Assembly: GCA_947062675.1 (NCBI GenBank)
Contig: CAMSQM010000012.1
Span: 1 to 64,000, forward strand
Reading direction: 5' to 3'
Length of the DNA stretch: 64,000 nt
Source: an uncultured Roseburia sp.
GTDB lineage: Bacteria; Bacillota; Clostridia; Lachnospirales; Lachnospiraceae
Under the pieces are notes generated by a model. The model was not told the origin of the DNA. It saw nothing but the letters and a program-made list of their open reading frames with translations, and did no database searches. Shown here piece after piece: positions 62,627 through 64,000 of the stretch (within the stretch, counting starts at the first letter, position 1; the number at the start of each line of letters is the position of its first letter). A program made the translations under genes and the position numbers.

Positions 62627-64000
62627 TCACTTTTTTTCATCACACGCTTTTATCACAAAACAGGCCCTGCCATTCTCTTTTGCACTGTAGAGCATATTAT
62701 CCGTTTCCGTCAGTATATGGTTCACCTTCTCCGGAAAAGCAAACTGATACGCTCCTATGCTGCAACTCACTTTTTTGTCCGCCAGGATACCGGAAATCAC
62801 CGCAAGAAACTGTTCCAGGCGCCGTTCCATCTCCCGCCTGTGCATCGCAGTTTCGATGATCACGGCAAACTCATCCCCGCCGATCCTTCCGACCTTTCCA
62901 TCCTCACCAAAAATATCCTCCAGATTCGCCGCGATCTCCCGCAGGACCTGATCTCCCACGGAATGGCCGAAAGTATCATTGACGGCCTTAAAATAATCCA
63001 CATCCACAAACAGAAACCACCCTGTTTTTCCCTCCTGCGCCCCGGTCTCCTTCTGCACTTTCTCACAGTGATAAAAAAACATTCTTCTTCCCATCACACC
63101 GGTCAGCCCGTCCAGTTCTCCCCTGTATTCTTTGTATGCCATATATTTGTAGGTCAGAACGAGCAGAATGACAGAAATCACATTCAGAGAGAGCGAGGCA
63201 ACCAGAAACTGTACCTGCAGGTGCATCAGATCCCGGGAAATCATATCAGAAACCACCACGCCATGCTGCCTGAGCATATAAGACTCCCGCTCCGAAAAGT
63301 AGTCCGCGGCAAACACCGACATGCACAGCACAAAAAAGATAAGCAGCACAAAAGAAACATTTATCTTTCCGGACACGTAAGGATTCTGGCCTGACTGGTC
63401 AATGCTGAACCGGATATTCTGAATCACATCGCTCTGATAAACCGTCCACAGCACTAAAACGGTGATCACACAGACTGCCGCAAATACCGCATCATCCCAG
63501 TCCCACTGAAATGCCGAATAACCATGGTACCCGAGTTCCGGAAATAAAATTCCCATGGAGGTATAGACAATCAGGGAATGAATTTTGGGCGCAATCAGCG
63601 AAATCACGCCTGTCCACAGATAAAAATGTTTTCTTTTTCTCACAGACACAAATGCCAGTCCGATGAGGAATCCGAACAGTGCCCTCGTTCCGACGCTCAG
63701 CAGCAGACTTCCGGCCGGAGCTCCGCTTAAAAACGGCGAAAACACCGCGTCCGCCGGCAGAACATACAAAGCGGACGCTTTATACATACTGGAAATTCCA
63801 AAAACCACCCCGACAATCACGGAATGCCGGGGACCAAAAAGACAGCCTGCGACCAGAACCGGCAGGTATGCGATCGTGATCGAAATAGGCGGTATATGTA
63901 TAAAACCCAGAAAAGTAAACGACATTAAAAGTTCAATCGCAATCAGAATCCCCAGAAAATAACGGTCAAAACAGGATTCCCCCCACCATTTTTTTACTAT
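62627..64000 (-). CDS. GGDEF protein with ECF S-component-like membrane domain (5' partial)
   Basis: Visible 457 residues. The first 190 or so form about six helices that read like an ECF transporter S component (ILIAIELLMSF, IPPISITIAYLPVLVAG, LFGPRHSVIVGVVFGISSM), then two further helices around a short loop, then a GGDEF domain with RIGGDEFAVIIETA and a preceding DVDYFKAVNDTFGHSVGDQ. An ATG at 63925 exists but has no SD, and the frame is open without stop or usable start to the window edge with family-like residues, so the true start lies beyond 64000. The catalytic motif is intact: a membrane-controlled c-di-GMP synthase. Its ligand may be a vitamin-like compound (inference). Confidence 0.88.
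   Translation of the reverse strand: MVKKWWGESCFDRYFLGILIAIELLMSFTFLGFIHIPPISITIAYLPVLVAGCLFGPRHSVIVGVVFGISSMYKASALYVLPADAVFSPFLSGAPAGSLLLSVGTRALFGFLIGLAFVSVRKRKHFYLWTGVISLIAPKIHSLIVYTSMGILFPELGYHGYSAFQWDWDDAVFAAVCVITVLVLWTVYQSDVIQNIRFSIDQSGQNPYVSGKINVSFVLLIFFVLCMSVFAADYFSERESYMLRQHGVVVSDMISRDLMHLQVQFLVASLSLNVISVILLVLTYKYMAYKEYRGELDGLTGVMGRRMFFYHCEKVQKETGAQEGKTGWFLFVDVDYFKAVNDTFGHSVGDQVLREIAANLEDIFGEDGKVGRIGGDEFAVIIETAMHRREMERRLEQFLAVISGILADKKVSCSIGAYQFAFPEKVNHILTETDNMLYSAKENGRACFVIKACDEKK

Noticed and set aside
62208-62630. 140-codon minus-strand open frame
   Set aside because: It is the translation of tRNA-Val, tRNA-Met and the terminator, a known artefact with no ribosome site or family.
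62627-63925. Complete GGDEF gene starting at ATG 63925
   Set aside because: No ribosome site there, and codons up to the window edge stay open and encode family-like residues, so the gene is partial.
1-64000. CRISPR array, prophage, IS element or rRNA
   Set aside because: No regularly spaced repeats, transposase, integrase, phage structural genes or rRNA sequence were found; the content is ordinary chromosome.

Overview
The window looks like a chromosomal segment of a Gram-positive, spore-lineage anaerobe of the Clostridia, most likely a Lachnospiraceae member with moderately high GC. Reasons: a T-box-controlled aspS/gatCAB operon, pyruvate:ferredoxin oxidoreductase, a GerMN lipoprotein beside comEA/comEC, a SpoVB-like flippase, class II GalT, an archaeal-type AspRS, YesL/DUF624 and DUF4422 proteins, AGGAGG-type ribosome binding sites and sigma-A-type promoters with 17-bp spacers. 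The genus cannot be fixed from sequence alone. I see no rRNA, IS element, prophage or CRISPR array. Most genes lie on the minus strand.

Layout. 1-3.6 kb: a heterodimeric ABC exporter, its first subunit cut by the window edge. 3.7-5.0 kb: an orphan solute-binding lipoprotein. 5.1-10.1 kb: arginine operon argC-GNAT-argJ-argB-argD with a promoter covered by two ARG boxes. 10.3-13.1 kb: a metallo-beta-lactamase-fold hydrolase convergent with an Old-Yellow-Enzyme-type oxidoreductase. 13.4-17.3 kb: alpha-glucosidase/alpha-galactosidase operon. 17.5-23.8 kb: comEA-response regulator-histidine kinase-gerMN lipoprotein-comEC. 23.9-29.7 kb: T-box, aspS, a NUDIX-GatC fusion, gatA and gatB, which together fit tRNA-dependent Asn (and/or Gln) synthesis. 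29.9-35.5 kb: DHH phosphoesterase, AraC regulator, CBS/DRTGG pyrophosphatase, a hendecad-repeat membrane coiled-coil protein and a DUF4422 protein. 35.7-43.1 kb: lactate dehydrogenase, cysteine desulfurase, flippase and PFOR. 43.2-46.0 kb: galK-galT. 46.2-49.6 kb: SWIM/SNF2 helicase. 49.8-57.5 kb: a fructan/sucrose-type locus (binding protein, two permeases, YesL protein, membrane ORF, LacI repressor, GH32) with a shared operator at three promoters. 57.6-62.2 kb: diguanylate cyclase-MBOAT-SGNH-like partner-ispF. 62.4-62.5 kb: tRNA-Val and tRNA-Met. 62.6-64 kb: a second GGDEF protein with an ECF S-component-like membrane domain, running off the window.

How they work together. Carbohydrate uptake and hydrolysis (GH32, GH36, GH13, galK/galT) feeds glycolysis; PFOR and L-lactate dehydrogenase handle pyruvate. 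Three sugar promoters carry phased or palindromic repeats that suggest local regulators. The most unusual items are the NUDIX-GatC fusion, the ECF-S-like/GGDEF fusion, an identical 32-bp leader that includes the Shine-Dalgarno and start codon of two unrelated genes 40 kb apart, three GTTGCA repeats exactly 21 bp apart at the galK promoter, and a cysteine/glycine-rich tail on IspF.
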